From positions 13,650,598 through 13,714,597 of the forward strand of contig OZ020593.1 in assembly GCA_963971535.1 (NCBI GenBank): a DNA stretch of 64,000 nucleotides, in the 5' to 3' direction. This DNA is from Notolepis coatsorum (lineage: Eukaryota > Chordata > Actinopteri > Aulopiformes > Paralepididae). The position numbers were made by a program, and so were the translations under genes. This document shows positions 15,322-25,840 of this stretch, one piece after another; position 1 is the stretch's first letter; each line of letters starts with the position of its first letter. The notes beneath the pieces are model-generated. The model searched no databases and was not told the origin of the DNA. It saw only the letters and a program-made list of their open reading frames with translations.

Positions 15322-15600
15322 GATAAAAACGGTAATAAAACAACTAGTTTTATTTAGACAAACAGTAAGACAATAACATGAGACAATAAAATAATTACAA
15401 ATAAAATAATAATAAAGACCGAAATATGTAATAGTTAAAATAATAAAATAGCAACATTAGATAGTAAACAATAAGAAAACATGACAATAACACTAAAATA
15501 AGGCATTAAAAAAAGAACAAATACAATGCAGAAATACACAAAACAATGATAATAAAATATTTAAGTAAAAATAATATAAAGAAAGAAAAATAACTCTGCT
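15322..15600. other. A-rich unassigned stretch
   Basis: Low-complexity ATAAAA-type sequence. It probably belongs to a retroposon tail whose other half is at 14815-14940, split by the MITE. No gene. Confidence 0.35.
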
Positions 15601-15735
15601 GTGGACACTGAGCCCCCGGCACTAGCGGGCACAGGGAGAAACAGAGGGAGGCTGCTGATGCCAGTGGGTGGTGGTGATGGTGGTGATGACGAAAAAGAAA
15701 AAACTATGAAAATCACTTTTTTCTTCTTCGTTGTT

Positions 15736-15852
<117 letters not shown>

Positions 15853-16319
15853 ATTATTTTTAGGCTATTATTATTGTTGTTGTTGTTTTTGTTGGACAAA
15901 AGTATTAAATAGTATAGGTCACAGTAAACGTCTGTCTTTTCTATTAAACAATACCATACTGGTAATAGTGCAAATAGTTATTTATTCAATCAGTGCATGA
16001 AGCGGGTCCATCTTCATGTCTTTATTTGTAGCACACATTGCTACATTGTCATACAGCGAGCGAACACACACATGCGAGATGGGCGACACACATAGGAACA
16101 CACACACGCGATATTGGGCGCCACACATAGGAACACACACACACGTGCATTTTTTGGGGTCGCCGATTAAATGTCCTCTCTGCGCTTCACCCATCCAGGA
16201 GCAGACCCGGGGACCAATCCAAGTGCTCCTGTCCGTCTTTGCCAGGGACACAGCAGCGTTGCAGATCTGTTCTGCATGTTTTTCCATTTGGTTTATCTCT
16301 TTCCATTTGGTTTATCTCT

Positions 16320-16480
16320 TTTTCTGGAGGGGAAACCCTTGCGAGCACGGGGGGAGAACATGCAAACTACACACAGAAAGGCCCGGGAGATACCCCACTT
16401 GGGTACTTGGCAACCCGGCAACCTGGTCCCCCAAGTGGGAATCGAACCCAGGACCTTCTTGCTGTAAGGCAATTAACATT
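16320..16480 (-). mobile_element. tRNA-derived SINE fragment
   Basis: On the minus strand it reads B box GGGTTCGATTCCC near 16450-16438, then TTTCTGTGTGTAGTTTGCAT and GTTCTCCCCC. This is the head and body arrangement of a widespread fish SINE related to HE1-type elements. The extreme 5' end is truncated. From 15990 to 16320 no gene is recognised. Confidence 0.6.
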
Positions 16481-16499
16481 CGGTTATTTTAAAAACTGA

Positions 16500-17500
16500 A
16501 AAGAAAAATATGATCTATTAACAATTTATTTAGGTAACATAAATAATACTAATTTGTACATTAAAAAAATATATATTATAGTCATTTTTTGAGAGACCCC
16601 CACAGGGGTTGTTGACTATGGGGGCTCATACTCTATCTGAGCCCCCATTGGCCCCCACATAATTCAAACACTGCTTATGCTAACATGTGTGAAAGGCTCA
16701 ACAGGTTAAAGGTGCTGTAAGTGATATCAGCATTTTGGCTCAACTTCCTGTTCAACTAGGCGTAGCGGATCGAATATGAATTCAGATCCAGCAATAGCAT
16801 GTCCTATTTCCCACCTAAAAAGGTGTCAGAAGCATATTTTCGTGAACCATTTAGGTGGAAAAAGATAATGTTTACAAGCAGGCTGTCATGTCTTTCCTGC
16901 ACATCCAATGTTGGGCTGTTCTCTCTCCTGATTGGATAATATAGGAACGGGATACCAGGAAATGCATTTTTTTGTTTACTGCAGAGCGGAGGGACTGGGA
17001 GACTCATGTTACTGACCAGACACTCTATATCAGTGACGGCTGTCGGAATGAAGAGCTATACTTAACGGTTCGGTTATTTTTAAAATGTTATACATTTATT
17101 ATTTGAATGGCTTAAGGCTATATCTGTACTTGATGTTTGTTTGTTGTGTTGCATATTTGAAATAAACTTCAATCAAATCAAATCAAACCCCCCCTCTTAA
17201 AAACAAAAACCTGTGTTTATCCTAGCCATCTATAAAACATCATGCTAAAACTGTGAAACAAATGTCCTACTCCCCTAAAGAAAGAAATACATAGCAAACA
17301 TGACTCAGTTATCCAATAGTGGTGCTGCTTTTTATTTTGTTAAAATCTTTTAGTTAATAAGACTAAAAGACTACAATATGACTACAACGATTTCATGACG
17401 GCTTCGCTTCCTGTCCTCGCGTTTCCGGTTTCCGCTGCTATGCACAGAGATTTTTAACGCTACATTTTCAACAACAGATTGCTGCTAATTAAACACTTCA
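16500..17500. other. Unassigned
   Basis: No coding region recognised. A probable LINE tail, TTTGAAATAAACTTCAATCA, ends near 17185 with a CAAAT-type repeat. An imperfect inverted motif of GGGGGCTCA/TGAGCCCCC lies near 16618-16646. Confidence 0.3.
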
Positions 17501-17503
17501 TGG

Positions 17504-17586
17504 AAACGGAGTAACGTTATCATGTCGAGTTCATCATACGCGTAGTGTAGTATGAACTCGACATAACGTTAACGTTACTCCGTTTC
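17504..17586. repeat. Inverted repeat around CpG-rich centre
   Basis: Arm 17504-17540 (AAACGGAGTAACGTTA, TGTCGAGTTCAT) is matched by the inverted arm 17547-17586, apart from a 6-base ACGTTA difference. The loop is about 7 bases. Flanks at 17390-17720 are CpG-rich for this window. Confidence 0.7.
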
Positions 17587-17762
17587 CCGCGTTGCAGCCA
17601 CCGCGTTGCGTCACAGATGGATTGTACACTCTGTTAGCTCCGTAGCTAATCCGCTCCTAGACTACCGATAGCAGAACCGATAACGCCGGAGCTTATCAAT
17701 ACTCCGTTTTTTTCTAATTTATTACCGGTTCCCATTTAGAAGCGGGTTTCGGGGGGCAAACC

Positions 17763-17889
17763 CTACCAGAGAACGGTAGTGTCTCCACCAGAGGGCGGTA
17801 GTGTCTCCACCAGAGGGCGGAAGTGAGTCCACAGAGGGCGGTAGTGAGTCCACCAGAGGGCGGTAGTGTGTCCACAGAGGGCGCTGTAG
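17763..17889 (+). promoter_or_regulatory. Six tandem CTCF-like motifs
   Basis: CCACCAGAGGGCGGTAG or close variants start at 17763, 17785, 17807, 17829, 17850 and 17872, all in one orientation at about 22-bp spacing. The last ends AGAGGGCGCTGTAG. The core fits the vertebrate CTCF consensus (CCACNAGRGGGCR). The first copy is degenerate (GAGAAC). As a 22-bp minisatellite it could also be selectively neutral. Confidence 0.5.
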
Positions 17890-17899
17890 ATGCCACTGA

Positions 17900-18950
17900 A
17901 ATCAACAAACAACATCCCAACACAGACGGGGGGGGCCGAACACATTTGCATTGTCATCCATGACCATGACCACATGTCACAAGGAGGGAAGGGGGAAGCG
18001 CGGGGAGCGCCCCCACCCCTCCATCCCTCCAGTCTTTATTTCAGGCTAATGGTACACGGAGGGAGAGGGCCATTAGGCTGCTTCCTGGACTATAGCAACA
18101 CCTATTACATCGCTACAGCGTGCCTCTCTGCGACGGGGGCCAACCATACTCTATCACTGCTTACCCAAGACCTTCCCCAGAAGGTCAGCCTTCTCTAATG
18201 ACTCGTGACTCGAGTCGTAAGGAGGCGAGGGAGAGAGAAAATGGAGAAAATAGCCTCCAGAGGGGGGCGGGGGTGGGGGGGTGCGGGCGAGAGAGTGTGT
18301 GCAATGGACAAAGCAAGAAAGAAAAGCAAGCAGTGAGAAGATGTAATGAAGAGAGCGAGGGGAGGGAAAGTGAGTGGAGAAGGGATAAGGGCCTGGAGGG
18401 ACCCCTGGTAGTGGTGGCGCGCCGGCCGTCGGACAGCAGAGGCCATCTAGGGGTCGCGTCGGGGCGCGCAGGGGGGGTTCCTCCGGGGCGATCTCCATGG
18501 TGACGCCGAGGCGAGGACACACTCACACAACCCCCCCGCGCTGACCGGTAACGCGATCTGTTTTACACCGTGACAGGGCGAGAGAGAGGGCGTTCGCTAA
18601 CATACAAACACGGATAAACAACTGCCGGCTGTTATCGTCCATTTGCCGGGCCATTGGGCAAGTGACACGCCCTTGACATTTATTCCATTGTCAGTGATGT
18701 ACAAGTGTGAGCTTAATCTCGCCATTAGTCTTCATGGACCTGACCGGGGTGAGAGGAGAGGAACGAGAGGCTGTTTATGTCAAGAGGATGACCGCGGCTG
18801 AATTCCTCTGTGGTGGGGGGGAAAAAACTAAACAAGACAACTCACAACTAGACCCGACGTTGCCCGTGTTGTCTGCCCTCGGGGGGGAAGGGCGGGATGG
18901 GATGGGTCAAGCGCAGAGAGGCAATTCATCGGCGAACCAATGCGTGTGTG
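17900..18950. other. Unassigned GC-rich, non-repetitive stretch
   Basis: Purine-rich and GC-rich from 18200 to 18540. The stretch 18590-18740 is low in repeats, with CTGCCGGCTGTTATCGTCC and ATTTATTCCATTGTCAGTG, and could be a conserved non-coding element. No reading frame resembles a protein family known to me. Confidence 0.25.
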
Positions 18951-19599
18951 TGTGTGTGTGTTCCTGTTTGCCGCCCATCTTACATGTGCGTGTTGCTGCA
19001 TGACACATACAATACCTCTTCTTCTTTACAGGAGAATGTAAAGTGGGCCTTGGACATACAGAACATTTTCATGGGCAGAGATAGGGGGTTATATAATCTA
19101 AGCGGGGAATTGAATTTAAAACAACCCATTGTCCGTACTACTCTCAAAAGCATGTGCATCTCAGTTTGTGGGGTATCCATTTGGAATGGCCTTGATGTAG
19201 CAATAAAAAACAAGTACTATTGAAATGTATAAACAGGAATTCTTGGACAAGTATACGTTTAGAGGAGCTTGAAAATAACGTGAACTAGTATTTTTGTAAT
19301 TATTTATTTATCTTTTGCTGTAGTGGATAGGTATATTATCTTTGATATTGATAAATAACTTATTACATATTGTTTAATATGATATTGTAAGGAAGGGGCA
19401 GGACCAGATAAGCGTTGCTTCTTTCTGTCCCTCCACGAACAAAACCATTTGTCTTGAGCTATGTTGACTATTGCTTCCATGTCTAGGAAGATATATTTCA
19501 TTTGTATTTGTATTTTTTTTATTTTTTTTTATTTTATTTTTTTATTAAATTGTTGGTTATTTGTTATTTCAAGTATGTGTTTATGGTTGTTCGTCTGGT

Positions 19600-19700
19600 T
19601 ATGGTTAACCGTCTGTAGTGTGGTAGTGAGGTAGTGAAAGGGTTAACCTTCTGTAGTGTGGTAGTGAAAGGGTTAACCCTTTGGTAGTGTGGCAGTGAAG
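19600..19700. repeat. GTAGTGTGGTAGTGAAAGGG minisatellite
   Basis: About three copies of a roughly 34-bp unit ending GGGTTAACC. The same unit occurs at 31770-31890 and once at 32690-32722. Between 19000 and 19600 I see only AT-rich unassigned sequence. Confidence 0.75.
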
Positions 19701-20016
19701 GCAGTAGATTACTATTGATTGAGTATAGGCAACAGAGAGTTCGTACGGCATGGGCAACAGAGCCTAAAGTATAGGCAATGGAGTTCAGAGTTCATACGGT
19801 GTAGAGAGTGTGTGTGAGAGAGATAGAGCGCTTGGGACCGGGAGGGGGGGCTGCCACCATGGTACAGAGTTCAGTGAGATAGCAGCTGAGAGGTAGAAGG
19901 TTCCTGAGTCTGCTTGACTTGGGGTGGAGATTCCTATAGCGCCTCCCAGAGAGGAGGAGGGGCAAACAGTCTGTGATCGGGGTGAGGGGTGTCCTTGACA
20001 ATGACTCCTCAGACAC

Positions 20017-20167
20017 TGTTTTGATTGATTGATTGAAAACTTTATTAACAGATTGCAGAATGGGTAACAATACAGTACGGCTCAATACAAAACAAACTGC
20101 TAAGAGGATTGCAGACCAGAAAAATACTTTTGTCTCGCTTACATCGGGGTCCCTGTTTGTGTCGAAT
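20017..20167 (-). mobile_element. 3' end of the TCAA-tailed LINE family
   Basis: (TTGA)n then AAAACTTTATTAACAGATTG on the plus strand. This matches the 3' end of the nearly complete element at 48786-51840, and copies at 27770, 38335 and 47027. Confidence 0.7.
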
Positions 20168-20242
20168 AGTCTCTGCGGTGCTTTCCGGTCTGAGGCAGTG
20201 CAGTGCAGTTGCCGTACCAGACTGTGATGCAGTTAGTGAGTA

Positions 20243-20490
20243 TCGCTGCTGGCGGGACAAAACCTCATAACTCCAAAAACCCAACTTTTCAGCAGATGAA
20301 AAAAACAAACACAGATTTGAGGGCGAATAGAGTTACGAGGTTTAGACAGATGATTGGTTTAATGCTTTCCCATTGTGTAGACCTTGTAAAACCACACACA
20401 CATGGAGGATGATCTACTGAGTTGATAAAAAAATTATTAAAAAATAAAAATAAAAAATGGAGTTATGAGGTTTTGTCCCGCCAGCAGCGG
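20243..20490. mobile_element. TA-flanked MITE, long terminal inverted repeats
   Basis: 248 bp with about 31-bp near-perfect inverted termini starting TCGCTGCTGGCGGGACAAAA, flanked by TA on each side. This points to a Tc1/mariner-type non-autonomous element. The insertion interrupts the LINE motif just after a TGATGCAGTTAGTGAG stretch. Confidence 0.8.
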
Positions 20491-21011
20491 TATGCTTTCT
20501 ATGGTATCGGTAGAAGTTCACCTGAATCTGGGAGGAGACATGCAACCTTTCCTCAGTGAGACGCTAGTGAGCTTTCTTTCTTGACCAGCATCAATGTGTT
20601 GAGGGTCCAAGAGTGGATGTGGACACCCAGGAATTTGAAGGTGGAGACCTGCGTGCCAGCTCTGGTCTTGCTGAAGTCCATGATCAGGGCCAGGTTGTGT
20701 CCTCTGCTAACTTGATAATGGTGTCGGAACCATTTACACGAGTGCAGTCATGGGTGAAGAGGGAGTAGAGGATAACGCTCAGCACGCAGCCCTGTGGAAC
20801 GCTGGTGTTCAGGGTGAAGAGGGAGTAGACAGTAGAGGATAAGGCTCAGCACGCAGCCTTATCAGGGTGAGGGGGGCGGACAAGGTGAGATTGTCTAAAC
20901 TAACATACTGAGGTCTGTTGGTTAGAAAGTCAAGTATCCAGTTGCTGACGGAGAGGTTGATGTTGAGGTCCTTGGTTTCCACAAGGTCACCAAGTTTGGA
21001 GATGAGTTTGG

Positions 21012-21666
21012 AGGAATGTAAAAAGTACCCAGAAATTCTATTTAAGTGAAAGTATGGGTACCGTCTCAAAATCGTACTCAAGTAAAAGTCAGAGTATCTG
21101 GCTAAAAACACACTTGAGTAAAAGTAAAAAAAGTTTTTACTTTTAAATGTACTTATACTAAAAAGTAAAAGTTAAAACTTTTTTTTATTCCAGGGCAATG
21201 AAATGTTCCGTTTCGTCCTCTTCATCACTCGTTTGTGGCCATCTTCTGTAGCTTGTCACTCTGACTGTATTCTTCTGATAGCAGGTGTTTAATAAAAAAT
21301 CCCCGCTTTCTAGTCTTGCACAAGGACCAATCAGCATGGGTATGGGGCGGGTTCAATTTCCATTGATGGTGATTTGATTGGCTGTTTTTAAATAGAGTTC
21401 GGCCTCAGGATTAATAACGTTAACGCTAGTTCGGCCAGAGAAACAAATATAAATATAATAAAAATGGTTGGACCAGCGAGATTTGTACTTTGTACTTACA
21501 TTTTAAATGTAAGGAGTAAAAAGTATGTTTTTTTCCCTCTGAAATGTAATTGAGTAAAAGTACAAGTATACAAACCTAATAATACTCGAGTAAAGTACAA
21601 ATCCCCCAAAAAACAGTACTTAAGTATTGTAACGAAGTACAATTACTCAAGTACTTTACACCCTTG
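21012..21666. mobile_element. hAT-like MITE with AGTAAAAGTAC repeats
   Basis: The ends resemble one another inverted (GTAAAAAGTACCC on the left; GTACTTTACACCC on the right). Subterminal regions are packed with AAGTA/TACTT motifs known from a common fish hAT family. The non-coding centre contains a TTTAATAAAAAATCC stretch. Target duplication is not clear. Confidence 0.6.
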
Positions 21667-22389
21667 ATTCTCACATGGTTGTTGTCGTCATCCAGGTGAG
21701 AGAGAGCGGCGTGTGGCGCTGAAGAGACGGCGTCCTCCACGCTCCTGTTCTCAAGGTAGGCAAATTGGTATTTAGTGAGGGTGAAAGGCCAGATTTGAGA
21801 TGAGCCAGGAGGACCAGCCTCTCCTCCGAGCACTTCATGATGATGGGGGTGAGTGCAACCAACGGGGCGGGAGTCATTAATAAGGCTATAGCTGCAGAGG
21901 AGGATTTCAGCACCAGCGCGACGGAGGTGGTTTTGAAGCACGTGGGAACAACTGCCTGGGAGCTAGCGACAGATTGAAGATATCAGTATAAATATGTAAA
22001 ATGACGATTTAAGCACCACTCCACACACGTAACCATCGCTGCTGTTCTCTAATGCAGTCGTCACATTTAAATACTCTAGAGACTGGTGGTGGTACTCAGA
22101 CTTGGCCAACTCATACTCACATCATTCCTCAACCAAACCAGGAGCATCAGGCTCCCAATAGGTGATTTACAAGCTATGAACAAGCAGGATCATGTGGCCA
22201 GACACTAACCTTTGGTGCGAGCTTGTCCTTGGGCTGCCATATGCTGACAGAAGCGGACCAGGGCCAACTCATCAACTTCAGACAAGGGCTGCCCTGCTGG
22301 CCCGTTGACAGCTCCATGGACAACAACACTCAAGCGGTCATTCAGCGTTTGACTGCACCACCTAACGAGAACATAATAAAGATAGTTAT

Positions 22390-23095
22390 TTTTCTGTCAC
22401 TATTAAATTATTGCCGTAAAAAAAAGAGTGTCATACAAATGTGTCACAAAACATCTGCGTCTATCATTCTGCCCTCAGATTTATTACTGGTGACAGATAT
22501 GATAACCCACCACTGTGTGTCCTTTATGAAAAGGTTGGATGGCCTTCTCTGGTTGAGAGGAGTCACTATCATTGGTTTTTGTTTATTTTTAAAACCCTTA
22601 TTGGTAAACTCCCCTCTTACATCACAACACTGTTGGAATGTTATCTTGGAACCTATTCTACATATCGCTGCTGGCGGAACAAAACCTTGTAACTCCAAAA
22701 ACCCAACTTTTCAGCAGATGAAAAAAACTAACACAGATTTGAGGGCGAATGGAGTTACGAGGTTTAGACAGATGATTGGTTTAATGCTTTCCCATTGTGT
22801 AGACTTTGTAAAACCACACACACATGGAGAATGATCTACTGAGTTGAAAAAATAAATAAAAAATTTAAAATGGAGTTACAAGGGTTTGTTCCGCATGCAG
22901 CGATATTCAAATTACTTGGTTCTCAGGGTTCCTCCAGTTTGCTCTGAACTAGGAAGAACAGCTTTTTCCTTTGATGCTTCCAAAACCTGGAACGTCCTCC
23001 GACTGACTCTGAAGCTGAAGGTTCTTCCTTCTCTTGCTGCGTTTAAAAGTATGATCTCCGACCACCGTGTGTCAACTTGTAACCGTCTTAGCTGA
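22390..23095 (+). pseudogene. LINE C-terminal coding fragment, split by a MITE
   Basis: The left part reads VYHSALRFITGDRY, LCVLYEKVGWPSL and FKTLIGKLPSYIT; the right part, after the MITE, reads LRVPPVCSELGRTAFSFDA and KTWNVL, ending at a stop at 23095. This is the typical C-terminal region of fish non-LTR elements, downstream of the RT. Sequence from 21960 to 22390 is unassigned and may be an upstream remnant. Confidence 0.6.
22665..22903. mobile_element. Second copy of the TA-flanked MITE
   Basis: 239 bp, more diverged than the copy at 20243. The TIR begins TCGCTGCTGGCGGAACAAAA, with TA at 22663-22664 and 22904-22905. The interior (CCAACTTTTCAGCAGATG and so on) matches the first copy closely. 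Confidence 0.8.
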
Positions 23096-23228
23096 TTTTG
23101 TTGAACGTCTATACAGTACGTCTCATTTTGTGAGCTCGTCACCGCTGTAACTGAGGGTAACCTCTGTGTCTTACGAGTTGAACTAACGGTTTGAAATTAA
23201 ATGTACAGTTGCAGTGCAGTGTGTTTGC

Positions 23229-23687
23229 CAGCTTTGTAGTCGAGTCAATAAACCTCAAGTCCGAGTCGAGTCTCGAGTCCCCGGTGTTCGAGTCCGAGTC
23301 CAAGTCGTCCCAAGTCGAAGGGCCCAAGTCGAGTCCGAGTCGAGTCCCCATTACCCTTGTCCACTCCACTCTGGCAGTCAAAGAGTTGACATACAAATAA
23401 AAAAAGGTCTACATTAAACATAAATGACACAGCGGTCACCATTTCAAATGGAGTTTATTTACTTTGTGACACACAATAACAAATGCACTAGCCATCAATA
23501 TCTTATACCGAATGATTATGGCCTATTACAAAAAAAAAATTATTTATCAATTAACAAGTCCGAGTCCTCGTCTGCACCTTCCGAGTCCGAATGCAGTCAA
23601 TGCTCGAGTCCAAGTCATCAGTGCTCAAGTCCAAGTCGAGTCACGAGTCCTGAAAATCAGTCCAGGACTCCGACTCGAGTAACACTG
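23229..23687. mobile_element. hAT-like MITE with GAGTC repeats
   Basis: 459 bp, ends CAG...CTG, flanked by a perfect 8-bp duplication GTGTTTGC (23221-23228 and 23688-23695). Both ends are arrays of CGAGTC/AAGTCC motifs. The end GACTGATTTTCAGGACTC in inverse recurs at 30372-30432. Confidence 0.75.
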
Positions 23688-23699
23688 GTGTTTGCGACC

Positions 23700-24370
23700 T
23701 TGAACACTGTGGCTCCCTGCTCACACTCACGTATGATGTTACAAATCACCTGTGACTTTGTAAACAACAATTATGGAATAAACAATTTCAGGGCAAGAAA
23801 GTAGACGCTGGATACAAGTTGAAAGTCAATGGCTTCAGGTTCTCAGTCGATTTATTCAGCAGGGCACCAGCGGTAGAAATACAGCAATATCACAGGATGC
23901 AAAATAATCTCTCAGTGACACGGACATCTTGGGTCTGTCGAGTGTGTCCTCTAATGTCAAGATGTGTGGCTTATATGTGTTTCAACCGAATCTAAATGCT
24001 GTGATGTGATTTGCTTATCACTACCTGGGTAAACTGGTTTGGTCTCTGTCTGCGTGAGGTTCTAATGGGTGAGGGTGTGTGTCATTCATCAGTGTGTGTG
24101 GTCCACTTATCCAGTCTGTCTTGTTAGTTTAGAGTCTAAACTTTAGACAATGGTCACTGAAATGTCACATGAGAGAGTGTGTGTGTGTGTTTCTGTCAGT
24201 CTAGTAACAAAAGGTCATTCAGTCACACCCTAATCAACTGGTTTTGGCCTCCAAGTAGGGGCTCTCTCTCTCTGGGGAACCTGTTTGATGAGTAAGCTTT
24301 GGTTCCAGCCGTTGGGGCAGATGGCTAAATCCACATTATTGTCTGGTTTCAGACTAGCCAGTATGATTAT
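23700..24370. other. Unassigned
   Basis: No gene or family recognised. Short TG and TC tracts near 24178 and 24265. Confidence 0.3.
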
Positions 24371-24371
24371 G

Positions 24372-24540
24372 CTATAAGTAAGGGATAATGTATGGCTACG
24401 AGGTCATTGTCGCAAAATAATTGACCGACACAGAGTTTAAAATACCGAGGCGCCGCGCCGAGGTGTTTTAAACGTAGTGAAGGTCAATTATTTTGCGACA
24501 ATGACCGAGTAGGCTATACATTATCCCGCTTATTACATGG
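24372..24540. repeat. Long near-perfect palindrome (foldback element)
   Basis: Arm 24372-24425 (GGGATAATGTAT, TCATTGTCGCAAAATAATTG) is inverted at 24482-24540. The 56-base centre is itself palindromic (GTTTAAAATACCGAGGCGCC and its inverse). The motif CATGTAATAA at its right end recurs inverted near 24822, so the palindrome may be one end of a larger element of about 470 bp. Confidence 0.75.
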
Positions 24541-24718
24541 CTAACTTACTAACAATATACCTAATTAATTTTACATCGACTCGCAACACTGGTTCTGCCT
24601 GCGTTCTGGCTCCGCTCGTCGCTCCGCCCCCTGTCATCGCCGGCAGCAGAACACCGAGTGTCTAATTGCACTGAAACAGTGTGTGTCAGTGGGCTTGATT
24701 GCCAACAGCTGCGCACTG

Positions 24719-24767
24719 CGGTCATTATTGAAAAAACAGCGGTCATTATTGAAAAATAATGACCGCT
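24719..24767. repeat. CGGTCATTATTGAAAAA duplication and hairpin
   Basis: GCGGTCATTATTGAAAAA occurs twice in direct orientation and then inverted as TTTTTCAATAATGACCGC-type sequence. The result is a short hairpin within the same possible element as 24372-24540. Confidence 0.6.
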
Positions 24768-24959
24768 GTCGGGGGGCTATTGACCAATCACAAGCAAGCA
24801 TTTCGGCGAATGTGAAAACGCCATGTAATAATGTCTAATAACCAATCAAAAATATACTACATGTACCTTCCCTGTAGGTCGTCCTCTCTGCAGCCATGTC
24901 TGCTCCCTCCTCTCTGCAGGCTTGTTGCTCATCTAGGAAGATAATTGCTCTATGTCACA

Positions 24960-25165
24960 GACTCACACAGTTATAGACTCATACCCCCCACCGTCCGAGA
25001 CTCAACTAACCGCCTCGGCCAGTCCTTCATACCAGCGGCCATCAGGCTCCACAACAGTGGGCAGCCAGGGACTGCTGCCAGACATTCAACTACTAGGAAC
25101 TACGATCACTAAGTGTGTCTGGACTTCCACCTAAACGGACAATGTATAACGTATATCACAGCATA
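24960..25165 (+). mobile_element. LINE 3' coding fragment
   Basis: Reads FIPAAIRLHNSGQPG-like codons (TCATACCAGCGGCCATCAGG, then CTCCACAACAGTGGGCAGCC), the C-terminal signature of L2/CR1-group LINEs. Its 3' UTR continues past the small element at 25170-25396. Confidence 0.45.
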
Positions 25166-25169
25166 CATA

Positions 25170-25396
25170 TGTAACGGTTGTGACAACATTACCGTAAACT
25201 TCGATGCCCCGAGTGGGAGTCGAACCCCGGTCTCCCACACCGCGGGCAGCAAACACAGACCGCTATACCAAGAGGTGAATCCACTACTTCGCAACGTGTC
25301 TATGCGTCTTTTGAGGATGTGAGAGTGAGTTTAACCCATAGCACCGCTACTCACCCCAGCCCTTCTTGACTGCGCTTCACGATACCATCCGTTACA
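25170..25396. mobile_element. Small TG...CA element with tRNA-like core
   Basis: 227 bp from TGTAACGG to CCGTTACA, flanked by a perfect 4-bp duplication CATA (25166-25169, 25397-25400). On the minus strand the core reads TGGTATAGCGGTCTGTG (A-box-like) and GGGGTTCGACTCCC (B box), so it looks tRNA-derived. A 4-bp duplication and TG/CA ends are LTR-like, while pol III boxes are SINE-like. I do not recognise the family. Confidence 0.55.
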
Positions 25397-25589
25397 CATA
25401 CCTTGTGCATACTGCACCTGTGTATACTGTATACTTACTCAATCATAGCATATGTTTAGCATATATTTAGATTATATATACTGTATATATATATTCGATT
25501 AGATATTAGATATTAGATTATATATATATATTGTAACTATATGTATTGAAAAGCAATATTATAACTGAGAGGGCATATATACCCTCATC

Positions 25590-25840
25590 TGCACCTTGAA
25601 GTATTTACAGTGCCTACTTGCCCTTGTGCGCATACTCAAGAGTTAATTATATTGTTATATTGTTTACATTGCCTATTTTTATAAAAATTGTATTTTTACT
25701 TCTCGACTGTAGCTATATACTTTTATGACCTGTATGTCTTCTACTATCACATGTACCTCCCCTCCCCCCTCCCCCATGCTGCTATGATGCCTGAATTTCC
25801 CCCAAGGGAATCAATGAAGGAATATCTTATCTTATGACTC
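25590..25840 (+). mobile_element. Rex-type LINE 3' end
   Basis: CCCCATGCTGCTATGATGCC, then AATTTCCCCCAAGGGAATCA and ATATCTTATCTTA at the end. It belongs to the same family as 5975-6160. Confidence 0.55.

Larger units (their letters stand above)
19750..21960 (-). pseudogene. Dead L2/Rex1-type LINE, interrupted three times
   Basis: Minus-strand pieces in order are 21960-21667 (QFAYLENRSVEDAVS, HAALSHLDDDN), 21011-20509 (VSNWILDFLTNRPQYVSLDN, then PQGCVLS..LYSLFTHDC), 20242-20168 (TNCITVWYGN) and 20016-19840 (PLLLSGRRYRNLHPKSSRLR). Together they follow the RT and C terminus of an L2-group element. Stops and frameshifts are frequent, and the catalytic FADD reads LAEDT. Insertions of a hAT-like element, a TA-flanked MITE and another LINE tail separate the pieces. 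Confidence 0.75.

Noticed and set aside
18120-18526. Coding exon in the GC-rich stretch
   Set aside because: Several overlapping frames on both strands, none with a recognisable domain or splice-site support.
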